Assembly (NCBI GenBank): GCA_963932465.1
Contig: OZ010786.1
Coordinates: 275,808,411 to 275,872,410, forward strand
Reading direction: 5' to 3'
DNA length: 64,000 nt
Source: Maratus speciosus
Taxonomy: Eukaryota > Arthropoda > Arachnida > Araneae > Salticidae
Under the pieces are notes generated by a model. That model was given only the letters and a program-made list of their open reading frames with translations. It made no database searches and was not told where the DNA came from. Positions 33,862 through 45,534 of this stretch are shown here, piece by piece (position 1 is the first letter of the stretch; each line of letters begins with the position of its first letter). The position numbers were made by a program, and so were the translations under genes.

Positions 33862-34029
33862 TGGAATTTCGGTCACTTTATTATTTGAATTTGCTAGCAT
33901 TTTAATTTCATGTTAGGTATTCTATATATAAATTAAATGTATAAAAACTTAAAATTAGAAATTTTATATGATTTTTTAAAAAGAACTTGTTCGTTGTCTT
34001 TCGATTTTCAAAGGTATTATATATATATA

Positions 34030-34400
34030 TAGGGTGTCCACGTATAACCTGACCGACCTTTATTTTCGCAACCGTTGGTCCTAGATGCGTACTTCCAATT
34101 ACAAAAGTGGTCAAAATTAGATGCAGAGTTAAGATAAAAAAGTTTGAAGCGAAAAAACAATTTAGCAAAGAATTACAAAATCTAAATTTTTATACAGCCC
34201 TCAGGTCCCTATACTTATATTTTGTCTGTTCAAAAGTATTGCAAACACAAAAAGTTCCATATCTGTACGACCAATATTCACTGAGACATTTGAGTTCAAA
34301 GTTATCATGCATAGTATGGGGACCGTATACAAATGGAGATGCGAATATATCTCCTATCAGAAAGACAAGGAGGTCTTAGAGTTAGATATGATCATGACAA
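34030..34400. other. Unassigned; possible transposon end at 34032
   Basis: TATAGGGTGTCCACGTATAA resembles a mariner/Tc1-type end next to TA, but no partner end was found. Open frames here are unrecognised. Confidence 0.3.
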
Positions 34401-34689
34401 AAAGAATATTGTTTAAGTCAAGAAAAAGGATAATATTTGTCTAATCACTGGTATTGAAAATAAAAATGTATATTTTGTATAATACATAAAATCAGAGTGC
34501 ACAAACTTATACAAATTTAATAAAGTAATTTTAAATAATAACTTAGTAAGTAGTGCTTTCTTGCAGATAAACTCAAATAAAAGCGAAATAGAAATAAACA
34601 ATGTGGATAAATATCGTCTTTCATACTTTCTCACTACATGTGTTTCAAGTGTCTTCCCTGAACTACAATATATAGACGGACACGTTTGA

Positions 34690-35097
34690 CATTGATTCTT
34701 ACACAATTTCTCTTATGTAATTTTTAGCGCTGAATCCGAAAATGACCTTCATTTTAAACCATCACGTCAGGATTTTTCTCAAATCGTAAATTTTAAAGTT
34801 AAAATTGGTCGCCCCTCCCCTCCCAACCTCATCGGACCCCTTACCTGTTTAGCTGTAAGAAACCCAGTATAAGCCAAAAAATTGAATAAATTATTGAATT
34901 AATAAAATTAAACTGAATAAAAAAGTCTTACGTCTATTTTATAGTATCAGATTTTTCGCTATTTTTTAGCCTTGAAATTTACGATTTGCGAAAAATTCTG
35001 ACATGATGGTTAAAAGTGAAGTAATTTTTTTTTATCCAGCGTTAAAAAAATACATAAAACGTAATTATAAAAGTTAAAAAACACAACCATCGCAGGT
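34690..35097. repeat. Foldback repeat, second locus
   Basis: Plus-oriented unit at 34700-34810 (GCTGAATCCGAAAATGACC, AAACCATCACGTCAGG, AAATCGTAAATTTTAAAG) and minus-oriented unit at 34930-35095 (ATTTACGATTTGCG, TGATGGTTAAAAGTGAAG, AACACAACCATCGCAGG). Same family and arrangement as 4055-4692. Confidence 0.6.
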
Positions 35098-35189
35098 TAA
35101 TCAATCATACGTCATCATAATATCAATTATGCGTCATGTAAGTTAGAGGACCGACAGACATACATCCAGGAAAACCGGATATATAAACA

Positions 35190-35690
35190 TTTTTCAATTT
35201 TGTTGGATAGTGTTAAAAAAAGATAGTGCATTTGGAGTGAAATATATCGTTTTTATGTGCTTTGAGATAGAAATTTGACGTGGGATCTATTTTATAGCAT
35301 ATTTTACATTAAAAAAATTTACATACTGGTGCAGCAGAAAAAAAATATTTTTTATTTTTTGAAAAAATGTTTTTGGCGATTTAATAAATGAAAATCTAAT
35401 TTAGGTGATAGAAAACTTTTTAAGCAAAGTCATTTTTAACATCAAGCCCATTAGTTTATTAAATAAAGCTTCAAACTTTGTTAGAGTTTTCAGTACTATG
35501 TATGTTATGTATGTATGTTATGTTGTTATGTATGTTATGTTATGTTAATGGTATTGTATGGTATGTTAAAGTATGTATGTTATGTTAAATGGTATGTTAT
35601 GTATTGTATGGTATGTTAAAGAGACTTTAGTAATCCTCTTGAGAGGGTAATTTTTCATTGGTTTCCCGTGTTACAAGTATATTTATTTAA
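35190..35690 (+). repeat. Family U unit interrupted by ATGTT repeats
   Basis: Shares 'TAATTTAGGTGATAGAAA', 'GAGAGGGTAATTTTTCATTGG' and TTTCCCG with the other U units. A microsatellite of ATGTTATGT/ATGGTATGTT words (35497-35625) replaces the central part. Confidence 0.6.
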
Positions 35691-35739
35691 CACAAGTACA
35701 TTAGTTAGCCAACTAGTAATTAGCCAACAATATTGTTTA

Positions 35740-36610
35740 TTTTTACTTTCTTCTGTCTTTACAAGAAGGAAGTATTGGATTCGTGAACAATTTCGACTTC
35801 CGGTTTACGATAGATTTATACGTTTTAGAAGGTCCTGAACACGATTTGATGGTTTTTAGAAAATGCCTGTCTGTGAGTCTGTCTGTCTGCACGTGACAAA
35901 AATGTTGTGGGCGCTCTATCTCAAGAACTAAATCACGGAATTTCACAAAACTTTAAATTCAGTTAGATCTTCATATAAACTAGTGCTTATTAGTTTTTTG
36001 TGTATATCTCCCAAGAGGTGGCGCTGCTATGCTGCATTTTGTTCGATTTTCTCAATTGCTCTATCTCAAGAACTAACGCACGGATTTTCATCAAACTTAA
36101 GATTCAGTTACAAGTTGACTTAAGTTGTTACTTATTAGGTTTTGGTGTTTATTGTCCAACAGGTGGCGCTGCTATGCTGTATTTTTCATGATTTCAGCAA
36201 TATTTCTATCTCAAGAACTAATGTACGGAATTCAATAAAACTTTATATTCAGTAAGACCTTGATATAAACTGGTGCTGATTAGGTGTTGGTGTACATCAC
36301 CCAATAGGTGGCACTTCTGTGCTGCATTTTGTACGATTTCCGCAATACCTCTATTTCGAGAACTAATGCACGGATTTTCATCAGACTTCACATTCAGTTA
36401 GACGTTGACGTAAGCTGTTTCTGATTAGGTTGTGGTGTAAATCACACATCAGGTGGCGCTATTATGCTGAATTTTTCACGATTTTCGCAAAAGCTATATC
36501 TCAAAAACTAACCATGTAATTTAATCAAACTTAATATTCTGTTACATTTTCACGTAAATAGATCCTTATCAGATTTCGATGTATAATGAACAACATGTGT
36601 TGATTTTATG
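35740..36610 (+). repeat. Tandem array, 5 units of ~145 bp
   Basis: A leader (TTTACAAGAAGGAAGTATTGG, CTGTCTGTGAGTCTGTCTG) precedes units starting at about 35914, 36059, 36204, 36349 and 36492. Each has TCTATCTCAAGAACTAA, CACGGATTTTCATCAAACTT, TTCAGTTA, TTATTAGGTTTTGGTGTA and AGGTGGCGCTGCTATGCTG. The spacing is strikingly even (145, 145, 145, 143). The last unit is degenerate. Confidence 0.85.
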
Positions 36611-36849
36611 CTCTTTGAGTTGGAAATTTTGATTGCGGACATCTAAGAGGGTGGGTTCCGAAATTCAATGATTTGTTTGAAACAATGCGATACTTAAATC
36701 TCCTTATTAAATGCGTCCACTTTAACGAACCTGTATTCCTTTACAATCTTCATCATGTGCATAGATTGTCATTTAATTTTGGCACTGCGATTTTGAGATA
36801 TTAACAAGTATGAGATAGAAGAAAAATTTGGGATTGGCACATACGACTA

Positions 36850-37838
36850 GTTTTGCCGTTGTTTTTGTATTATTTGATAAAATTAAACCTTTAGAATGGA
36901 ATTTTGCATTCAATCTGTGCTTTGGAAGATTAAGCTAAAATAATAAGAATGTCTTGATAGAACTGTATTTTTTACATTTATTTGAAATTTTACTTGCAGC
37001 CTCAAAAATATTTCCTTAAATCACTCAAAAATCCCGATTTCGATAATTTAAAAAATAAAATTCTGGATTCGGTGAAAGAAAGACTTCTGAAGAGAAATAT
37101 TTATCAGTAATTACTTAAATATATTAAATAAAGATGCAAATGTTATTGGAACGTTCAGAATTAATTATTTGGGATGCAAACCTCTTCAGGAAATAATTTT
37201 TCATCGGTTTCTCGAGATTTTCGTTCGAAAGAATTAAAAATCTCTTTTAAGAAGCTTTCCAAAACTTAGAAACTCTTTTATGTTTTCCTCTCGGGAGAAC
37301 TTTACACACAGTATGTTGGTTTTCGATATCAGCAACTTTTGACTCTTGATAATATTCCGTTTAAGACTAAAAACGATTTAGCATTCGAAATAAATATGAC
37401 TTCTACGGGCTTTGTGAGAGAAATATAGTGTGAAAGATAATGAATAATTTAGTTTCAACCGCTGACAAGCTGTGAGTGTAGTATATTTAATTTATATTTC
37501 GAAAATACAGTAAAACGTGTGGAAAAGGAGCCTGTCTATAGCGTAATCTTGTTTTAAATGAAAAAATATCATGATCCCAATGGGAGGAATAGCACACAAT
37601 TGTACCTACTAAGACGTAAACCTGCTTAAAACGGAATTTTCTACCGTTTCTTAGCGATTCCATTTTTAGAGGCTATTCTGTATTTGAGATTTTATTTTTG
37701 TAAATATCAAAGCTATCACTAGCAGCCAAACAATCTAGGGACAATATTTACATGTATTGTATCTTTTCCACTCTTCGCAATGTTCTCACAAAATACTACT
37801 ACATTCAAGTCCGCTTACTATAATAGTAATTTTGCAAG
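36850..37838 (+). repeat. Family U, uninterrupted copy (first of a tandem pair)
   Basis: A U unit (about 36990-37243: CAAAAATCCCGATTTCGATA, TTAAATAAAGATGCAAATG, TTATTTGGGATG) continues without a break into 37244-37838 (CCAAAACTTAGAAACTC, GGGAGAACTTTACACACAG, GAAATATAGTGTGAAAGATA, AGCCAAACAATCTAGGG). The second tandem copy is 37850-38103 plus 40793-41398. Confidence 0.75.
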
Positions 37839-37849
37839 AAAACTTTTCC

Positions 37850-38103
37850 AATATCCTTAAATCGCTCAAAAATCCCGATTTCGATAATTTAAAAAATAAA
37901 ACTGTAGTTAGGTGAAAGGAAATTTCCGGGGAGAAACATTTTTCAGGAATTACTTATATGTATTAAATAAAGATGCTAATGTTATTAGAACGCTCAGTAA
38001 TAATTATTTGGAATGCTAAAGGGACTTTAGCACACCTCTTGAGGAGATAATGTTTCACCAATTTCCCGAGTTTTTCGATCGAAATAACTGAAAATCTCCT
38101 TTA
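37850..38103 (+). repeat. Family U, second tandem copy, left part
   Basis: Matches 36990-37243 closely. Stops at TTA (38101-38103), where the long-TIR element begins; the copy resumes at 40793. Confidence 0.75.
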
Positions 38104-40789
38104 TACTCCAGTCATTTGGTAGAAAATAGGGGAAAGTTTTGGTGTAGTTTTGATATTTGGTGACTTTATGTTTTTTGGGTCGCTGAATACGAATCTGAAG
38201 TTTGCCAACAAAATTTATCCCGGGAAACACGTTTTTTTGGCAAAAAACTGGAAAAAAAACGGGATTTTCTTTGTTTTTTCAAAATAACTTCAAAATTATG
38301 CATTTTACGCAAAAGTCCTCAGTACATAAATTAAAGAGGATAAAATTTCCTACATTTTACGTATTAAAAGTTTTTTTCTCTGATCAATGGTTTAGCCGTG
38401 ACAACGCCGCAAAAATGGATGTGAAAATAAGAAAATTCTGAAAAAACGGGAATTACGGCAGCGCACGGTGGGTGATTTACCGATTCTAGTTGGCCAAAAT
38501 TATTTTTGGCGTCAATATAGTCGCATCGCCATGAAATTAAAAAATGTTATTGATATTCACTATTGAATGTTAGGTATTGTAAAATGTTGCGTGTAGCAGT
38601 CATAATCTCGTTACAGGGACATTCAAAAGCATTTCATTATATTACGGCCTATGGGGAAAAATCGTTTATGGTGGTTTTTAATAATGTTTCATAATTTCAT
38701 ACACTTTGAAATTTATATACATATCTATGAAGTGCACTACAAGATGATTTTTTATAGAATATGGTATGGGTAGTATTTATCGATCATTTACAGGGACACT
38801 AAAAAGAATTATGTTACATTACGGTCTATGGAGAAAAATTGTTTGTGGTGTGTTTTGTTCATGTTACACCTTTTCAAAAGTATTTAAATTGATATATATC
38901 TCCAACGTGCTCTATATGATGCCTACTATTGAATATGATGTGCCATTGATCTTTCATATACAGGGGCACACAAAATAAATCAGTTATATTTTTCTCTGTA
39001 TATTAATTGATTGAAGTGCGTTTTCAGTTCTGGAACACTTTTTTAAAATTGCATACTATTTAGCGTGTATAAATTCTATAAATCATATATAGGGCTGCAC
39101 AAGACATCTATATACCCGCTTATTGCCGGAAATTGCTAACGAGGAATTTTCAACTGTGCTATGCGTTCACTAACAGTTCTAAATTTTAGCATATTGTGAA
39201 TTATATGATAAATCTATAGTTCATATATAGGGATGTACAAAATTTTCAGCTATTTTTTCGATTTTGGTTGAAATTGTATTTTCAAACTTGTTATATGTTT
39301 TACAAATTATTGCTTAGACATCGTTTTTCACGTTATTAAACTATGAAGTTTTATTATAGTAGCCCGAATGCGTTCAAAAATGTTCCATAATCTGATTGAT
39401 GCATGATTTTACGTTCTTCTTGATAATTTTAATGATACTTTCTTAACGGCATGGAAGCTAAAGTGATAAAACTATTTTTGTATTAGTATAACAAATTCTA
39501 AAATTTCTTTTTCTAAAATTTAAGGTACGGGACAAACATTCGATAGCATTAATGAAAATTGCTGTGTTGCATATTCTGTTGTATATTCATATTTATTTCT
39601 GCACAAACCTTACAGGAAACCTAACAGGAACCTTATGTAAAGATAGGGAATCATAAGATATCATGATTAATTTATCATGAGAAAATGCCTACATTATGTT
39701 TTGCATTGTATCAAATCTGAATTTGGAGAATTTGTCTGGATCAATTTTGTAACCACCCAGAATTTGCAGCCAAGTAATATATTTTAAATGATTTTGTCCC
39801 GATATATCTACATACAACTGGCAATTTTTGTCCAAATTTGGTCATAAATTTAAACATTTCGCTCTTGCTTCATGTCCTCTTCATTGTAATTTTCCTCAAT
39901 AAACAAAATATTTTCAACCAAATTCACATTTTCGTTACATTTTAAATCTTGTTGCCGTTGCATAATGGTGCAAAAGTTTATTTATGTGACTAACTTAAAT
40001 TCTGCTGTCTTTGATTAAAAAAAAAAAAATGGCACTTGAACTAAAATGTCAGGAAAAAGTCATGCCAGAAGGTATCAAATATTTTTTATTAAAAAAACAT
40101 TTATTTTATACTGTTGGTAGTAATAAAAACACCCACTAATTCCATACGTCTATTTTCTATGCTGTAGATGTCGCTGAAAAGCAGAGACCCTCAAGTAAAA
40201 GAAAGCGGAAATAATATTTTTTTTTGTTTTTTAAATAAATGTAACTTTCTAATGTACATGTTTATTTATAATTAAAGAATGATTCATAATGAGTCGTCTT
40301 GTTTATTACCAGCAACTTCCTCGTAAAATGTAGTCAAAGTCATTCATATAATCTTTAGTATAATTTATAGTCAATGCTTGTGTAAAATGGTCAGTTTTCA
40401 TGTTAAATCTACGTACAGCGGCGTAATTCCCGTTTTCTCTGAATTTTTTGATTTTCACTCCCATTTTTGTGGCGTTGTCACGGCTAAACCATTGATCAGA
40501 GAAAAAAACTTTTAATACCTAAAATGTAGGAAATTTTATCCTCTGTAATTTACGCATTGAGGATTTTTACGTAAAATGTATAATTTTGGAGTTATTTGGA
40601 AAAAACAAAACAAAGAAAATCCCGTTTTTTTCCCGTTTTTTGCCAAAAAAACGTGTTTCCCGGGATAAATTTTGTTGGCAAACTTCAGATTCGTGTTCAG
40701 CGACCCACAAAACATAAAGTCACCAAATATCAAAACTACACCAAAACTTTCCCCTATTTGTCCTTTTTGAGCACCTAATGCCTGGACTA
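38104..40789. mobile_element. 2.7-kb element with ~350-bp TIRs and TTA duplications
   Basis: Left end TACTCCAGTCATTTGGT; right end complemented TAGTCCAGGCATTAGGT. Both continue into AATAGGGGAAAGTTTTGGTG, TTTTGATATTTGGTGAC, GTCGCTGAA.ACGAATCTGAAG, AACGGG..TTTTCTTTG, AACCATTGATCAGAG and CCCGTTTT words: arms at about 38104-38465 and 40413-40789. TTA flanks both sides (38101-38103, 40790-40792). The uninterrupted tandem copy gives the empty site. A 3-bp TTA duplication fits the PIF/Harbinger superfamily, but there is no transposase and the class is inference. The two ~65-codon frames in the arms are the same sequence read on opposite strands and are not taken as genes. Confidence 0.75.
38540..39440 (+). 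repeat. CAGGG-phased repeat, copy 5 (inside the long-TIR element)
   Basis: Five phases: TTACAGGGACATTCAAAAGC (38614), TTTACAGGGACACTAAAAAG (38786), ATACAGGGGCACACAAAA (38957), CATATATAGGGCTGCACAAG (39082) and CATATATAGGGATGTACAAA (39222). Spacing is about 125-175 bp. TTACATTACGGTCTATGG follows the second. Confidence 0.7.
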
Positions 40790-40792
40790 TTA

Positions 40793-41398
40793 AAGATCTT
40801 TCCCAAACTTAGAAATGCTACATCTTTTATGTTTTCCTCTTGGGAGAACTTTACACACAGCATGTTGCTTTTCGATATGAGCAATATTTGACATTTGATA
40901 ACATTCCATGATGCGTTTAAGTTTAAAAACGATGCAGCATTCGAAATACATATGAGTTTTGTGGGCTTTGAAAGAGAAATATAGTGTGAAAGATAAAGAG
41001 TAATTTCGTTTTCGCCGCTGACGAGCTGTGAGTGTCGTATATTTAATTTATACTTCGAAAATACAGTGAAACGTTTGGAATTGGAGACTGTGTATAACAT
41101 AATATTGTCTTAGACGGGAAAATGTCATGATCCCAATGGAAGGAATAGCATACAATTGTACCTGATAAGACGTAAACCTGTCTAAAACGAAATTTTTTAT
41201 CGATTGTTAGCAATTACGTTTTAGAGGTTTTACTGTATTTGAGATTTTATTTTTATAGCTATCGAAGCTATCACTAGCAGCCAAACAATATAGGGCCAAT
41301 ATTTGCAGGTATTTGATTAAGTCTTTTCCAATCTTGGCAATATTCACACGAAATATGACTACATTCAAGCCTGCTTAATAGAATAGTCATTTTGCCAA
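40793..41398 (+). repeat. Family U, second tandem copy, right part
   Basis: Homologue of 37244-37838: CCCAAACTTAGAAATGC, GGGAGAACTTTACACACAGC, GAAATATAGTGTGAAAGATA and AGCCAAACAATATAGGG. Confidence 0.75.
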
Positions 41399-41803
41399 GA
41401 AGGTGTTTTCTAATAAGCGGAATATTCCATTCTTTTGGATTATATGATTACACAGACAAATTTACAAGTAACCAAGAAAAAACACGAGAACATTAAAAAT
41501 TATCTATCAGTGCAAATTAAACCATTCTAATCAGCCAAAAATTAAATAAAATAAAATTCAAGATATAAGCTTTAAATGAATAAACGCTATTTTATTGTAA
41601 TATAATAATAATAAGTTCATAATAATATAATTCATAATAATAATCATCATAATAATATAAGTTCCCTCATAAGTTTTGAAAAAAAAAAAAGTTTTGAAGT
41701 TTTTAAAGTTAATAATGTCTTACTGTCTTACCTTTGATATTTTCGACTGCTTGGATTTCTCTAAGAGTAATAAATTCTTTATTTGATTTTCCAGCTTATA
41801 AAA
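41399..41803. other. Unassigned; ATA-rich
   Basis: ATAATA-rich simple sequence at about 41597-41662; nothing else. Confidence 0.4.
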
Positions 41804-43369
41804 AATAAACGGTCAAGTGCGAGCATTACTCGCGCACAGAGGGTTCCCTAGAATAAATATATGAATTTGTAATTGTATTATTAAAAAAAAAAAGTTGCTA
41901 AAAGAATACTAAGACTTTGTAAAAAACTATACAACGTAGGATTGGGTATAACTGTATATATTAGAATAGTGTAATCGGGTATACCATGAAAGTTCAAAGA
42001 GATATGGAACCTAAATAATATCAAATATAGCTACTCGTATAACTCTTTTTTTAATATTATCTTAATCTGTTTATGATGAACTTAATTCGGTACTGAGAAT
42101 AAAGGCAGTGCATAGTTAAACTTCATTTGTCATTTCATGAAACTAAATTCAGCGTATTAATAACCTTTATTTCTACAGTGTAGCTCAAACAAAACATTTG
42201 TTCAAAGTTTAAATTTGGCATTGTGCTAAGCGCGCTTCGAATTGCGATCTCAAAGTTGCAACGCCGCCTTGGTCAGTGCCGCGTTTTTCCCGATAGGTGT
42301 TTAATTAACTTTTAAAGTCACTTGAGACGTATAGAGAGATACAATCAATGCAAACTATCGCGAATCCCACAGTATTTATGCGATTCATTCTAATTAAATC
42401 TTTCGAGGGCGATGCCCTTAAAAAACGGCCATCTAATTTTAATTTCAAAACAGACAAACGGCACCAAGAATATTTAATTAAAATTTTCCTTTTATCATGT
42501 ACGTGAAAATAAGCAAGTTCGCATTTTCTAATTAATTCGTTTATAAATTCTGGTGTCAGTGCATTATTTCATAAGTTTATAAATAGAATTACTCCGTGTC
42601 GGAAAGGATTATGTAGTCGCAGGATTCTTAAAGCTTCAAAATTTAAGAAATTTTAATTTTTTTAGATGTTAAACTCCTATCTTTTCTGAATATTTTGATA
42701 TAATTGTTTCCTTGAAATTCCCATTAGAACAGAAGTTTTGGCTTTTCGAATTATACCCGCTCAATAGCTGAAGCGGCGTTTCCGAAACTTTAAAGTCATT
42801 ATTTTCCAAATGGCGTTGTTTGGGCATAACGCACAGGATACCTCAAAAACTTCTGAATATTTTTTCATGAAATTTTCAAAGCATATATTTCATGTTAGTC
42901 TGTATAAACTGAGCCTAAAATTTCCTTTTTATTGTTAAAAAAAATATTTTTTTAGGTGATTTTACTGTTGAAATTTTCAAAATTTTGTATTAGCTAAATG
43001 CAACATTGCATTAAAAATATAAAAATGCTTTAAATACAAATTTATTTAAGTTCAGGGAAATTATTACAATCTGAAGTATAAGTAAGCACCAAAATTTTCA
43101 TTCTAGTTGTAATATTTATTTTGTAATCCTGCGCGTAAACTGTTATGCCAATTTTTTGTTCGACAAATGTCTAACAGTTTCGAGCCCCCTATAAATACTA
43201 ATTCTGAATCTTGCAATTTTTTATCCCAATTAAAAGTGTGTTTTAAAATCATATACATTTTAAGACATTAAATGTTGAAAATGGTCTTTTTTTCATTTTT
43301 TCCACTTTTTAGAGTCCCGAGACCCCTTAAATTAGTATGTTTTTAACAATTTGACGTTTATTGCTTTTA

Positions 43370-44556
43370 CTAGCGAACTTGTCCGGCGTTGCCCGGGTAC
43401 GTCAAAAAACAGCAGGAATTACGAAAAAGATCTGAAAATCACATTAAGATATCGCGAAAAAATTTTAAATCGCTTCTCAAATTTTGAAAAGAGAAAAAAA
43501 AATTATATATTGTGTTCGAAGATTGCAAGTTGATTCCTTTCACTAATGTGGAAAAATAGTAGCTAATAGCTAAAATACACTAAAAATCACATACAAAATT
43601 CCCGAAAAATTCGAAAATTGCTATACGAAATTCGAATAAACTTTATTGAAATGAGGGCAGAATGTACTTTAGGTCAGAAGTGGAATGTCAAAAAATTGCA
43701 GCAGATCGCGAAGAAACGTAAAAATCGCATTAAAAATCACGAAAAGTTCAAAAATCACGAAAGTCAAAATTTACTACAATTGGATAAAAGTTTCAAGTCA
43801 AATTCCTTTGACCCTGTGGGCTCTCTTAAAATTTATGGTTTGGAAATCATGCTAAGCAATAGATCATGTTACTTTTATTCGTAATTAATTTACTTGGACT
43901 CCCTTAAATATAATTAATATAATCCCTTAAGTTAATATTAGTTTTTGTTGCATTAAAATATCTCAATTTGTTGATTTTCTGTAAGCAAGTAAACCCTATT
44001 GTTTTACAGTGGAAGTTTATGGGATTTTGGCGAAATATTAGAGATATCGCCAAGTTGGCGTCACTTTTGGCGACTAATTTTGGTCGCTAAATTTGGCGAT
44101 ATATCGCCAAGTTGGCGACAAACTTGGCGTTATTTGGCGACAGAACTGGATCCCATCTACGGTAACCCCCTTATAGTAATGGAAATGCATTAAATGCTGT
44201 TCAATAATTGCATAAAAAATTCGCTGAAAAATTCAAAAATCGCTGTACGAATTCCTAAAAAACTTTTTTGAAAAGAGAACAAAATTTACTATATAGGGTT
44301 AAAAGAAAGAGACCGTATTCTTGTCACTTATATGGAAAATTCGCCTCGAAACTTAAAAAAGTGCTAAAAATCGCATAAAAAATCGCATAAAAAAATCTAA
44401 TCAAAAAATCGAAAATCGGGCTTCGAGGAGCAAAACTTCATATACAGAAGTACCTTTTCCAGAAATTTTGTAGCTCTATGTTCAGTCGTCTCTTCAGAAC
44501 ACCGTTGACACACTCACTCACACACAAACTTCTTTCCTTATTATTATAGAATAGAA
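43370..44556 (-). mobile_element. Helitron, non-autonomous, with empty site
   Basis: On the minus strand: 3' CTAG at 43373-43370 after a CCGG/CCGG hairpin (CCGGGCAACGCCGG), and 5' TCTATTCTATAATAATAAGG from 44555. The host sequence TTGCTTTTA, then TACTG, is continuous in the sister copy at 47033 (TTGCTTTTATACTG), so the insertion point is A^T as Helitrons require (one extra base at the 5' side). No Rep/helicase. Frames at 43351-43884 have no recognisable domain. Confidence 0.8.
44015..44165 (+). repeat. TTGGCG-word cluster inside the Helitron
   Basis: GATTTTGGCGAAATATTAG, TATCGCCAAGTTGGCG, TTTTGGCGAC, AAATTTGGCGATATATCGCC, AAGTTGGCGACAAACTTGGC, TTTGGCGACAG and ACGGTAACCCCC: at least eight TTGGCG/CGCCAA words in 130 bp, several as mutual inverted repeats. 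Related to 11980 and 21868. Confidence 0.65.
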
Positions 44557-45296
44557 TACTGATACTGGACATTACATTACACATATATATCCTTAAAAGT
44601 TGTTAACTAGGCATAGAGTACGTCGCCCCTGTCCTTGTGTATGTCCAAACTGACCGTACCTTTAAAGGTTAATATCTCGTCTAATTACCGATGATTTTTT
44701 TCGAAAATCATTATCAACAATGCTTTTATTCTTCTGAAACGATAGGTATATTCAGTGATGCTCAACAATTTTTCTGAATGCCCGTAAATCGAAATTTGTG
44801 TATAACAGAAAAATGCTAATTACTCAAAAACTATGTGACCTAGGGTAATCGCTATAATTTTCCGGCAAGGTTTACATTAACGTCTACTGCCTCTAATTTT
44901 TTCATAATTTTAGTTTCAGTAGATTCGGAATTAGATGGGTGGGAACATATTTTTGCGCTACATTTTCAGCAATATCTTTGAAAATATAATACCTAAAATT
45001 AAAAGGAATGTATTTCTGAGTTCAGCGTTACAAAAACTTTCACAGGATACCCCACATGATATGCAAAGAAAAGATTTTTTTTTTCAAGTAGCATATTTAA
45101 CCCTCTACTTATTTACTAAATATATTTATGAATGTTTATTAATCTGAAAATATGTGGGTTAATGTTCTTCATTACTTCCCCGAATTTGAACTCTCCACGT
45201 TCCATAGTTTACGAGTAAAAGGGCTGTGACAGACAGACAGACACAGGAGTGATCTTATAATGGTTTCGTTTTTACTTTTTAAGTACGGAACCCTAA

Positions 45297-45413
45297 TAAA
45301 CGGTCAAGTGCGAGTATTACTCGCGCACAGAGGGTTCTGTACAATAAATGTATTAATTAATACCTCTATTATAAAAATATCGTTTCTAAAAGAATAATAA
45401 GATTTAAAAAAAA
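45297..45413 (+). mobile_element. Family A element A3, 5' fragment
   Basis: TAAACGGTCAAGTGCGAG, then ATTACTCGCGCACAGAGGG, about 117 bp, ending in an A-run. It lies between the 3' end of A2 and the 5' end of A4. Confidence 0.8.
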
Positions 45414-45485
45414 AATAAACGGTCAAGTGCGAACATTACTCGCGTACAGAGGGTTCCGTAGAATAAATATATGAATTTGTAATTG

Positions 45486-45487
<2 letters not shown>

Positions 45488-45531
<44 letters not shown>
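45488..45531 (+). repeat. (TA)n microsatellite
   Basis: Uninterrupted TA run; replaces a TTAAAAAAAAAA stretch in the sister copies. Confidence 0.95.

Positions 45532-45534
<3 letters not shown>

Larger units (their letters stand above)
41804..45296 (+). mobile_element. Family A element A2, full length, interrupted by a Helitron
   Basis: Starts AATAAACGGTCAAGTGCGAG with the GTGCGAG/CTCGCG hairpin and AGAGGGTTCC. Ends TTTTAAGTACGGAACCCTAA at 45296, preceded by CAGACAGACAGACACAGG. GGGTTCC near the start and GGAACCC at the end are inverted, a short TIR. Without the Helitron (43370-44556) it is about 2.3 kb. No recognisable protein: 44935-45147 and its counterparts at 47437 and 51036 share one short conserved frame (RYIFNYIFENIIPKIKRNVF) that could be a decayed coding remnant. 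GGGTTCCGTA...TACGGAACCC elements are widespread in arthropod genomes; I do not know their accepted class. Confidence 0.75.

Noticed and set aside
38027..38230. Conserved peptide in the two arms (38027-38230 minus, 40596-40778 plus)
   Set aside because: The two frames are the same sequence in inverted repeat arms; frames run past the arm edge and show no family features.
37244..41398. LTR retrotransposon with ~600-bp direct repeats at 37244 and 40793
   Set aside because: The direct repeats are parts of a tandem duplication whose second copy is split by the TTA-flanked element; there is no primer site or polypurine tract.
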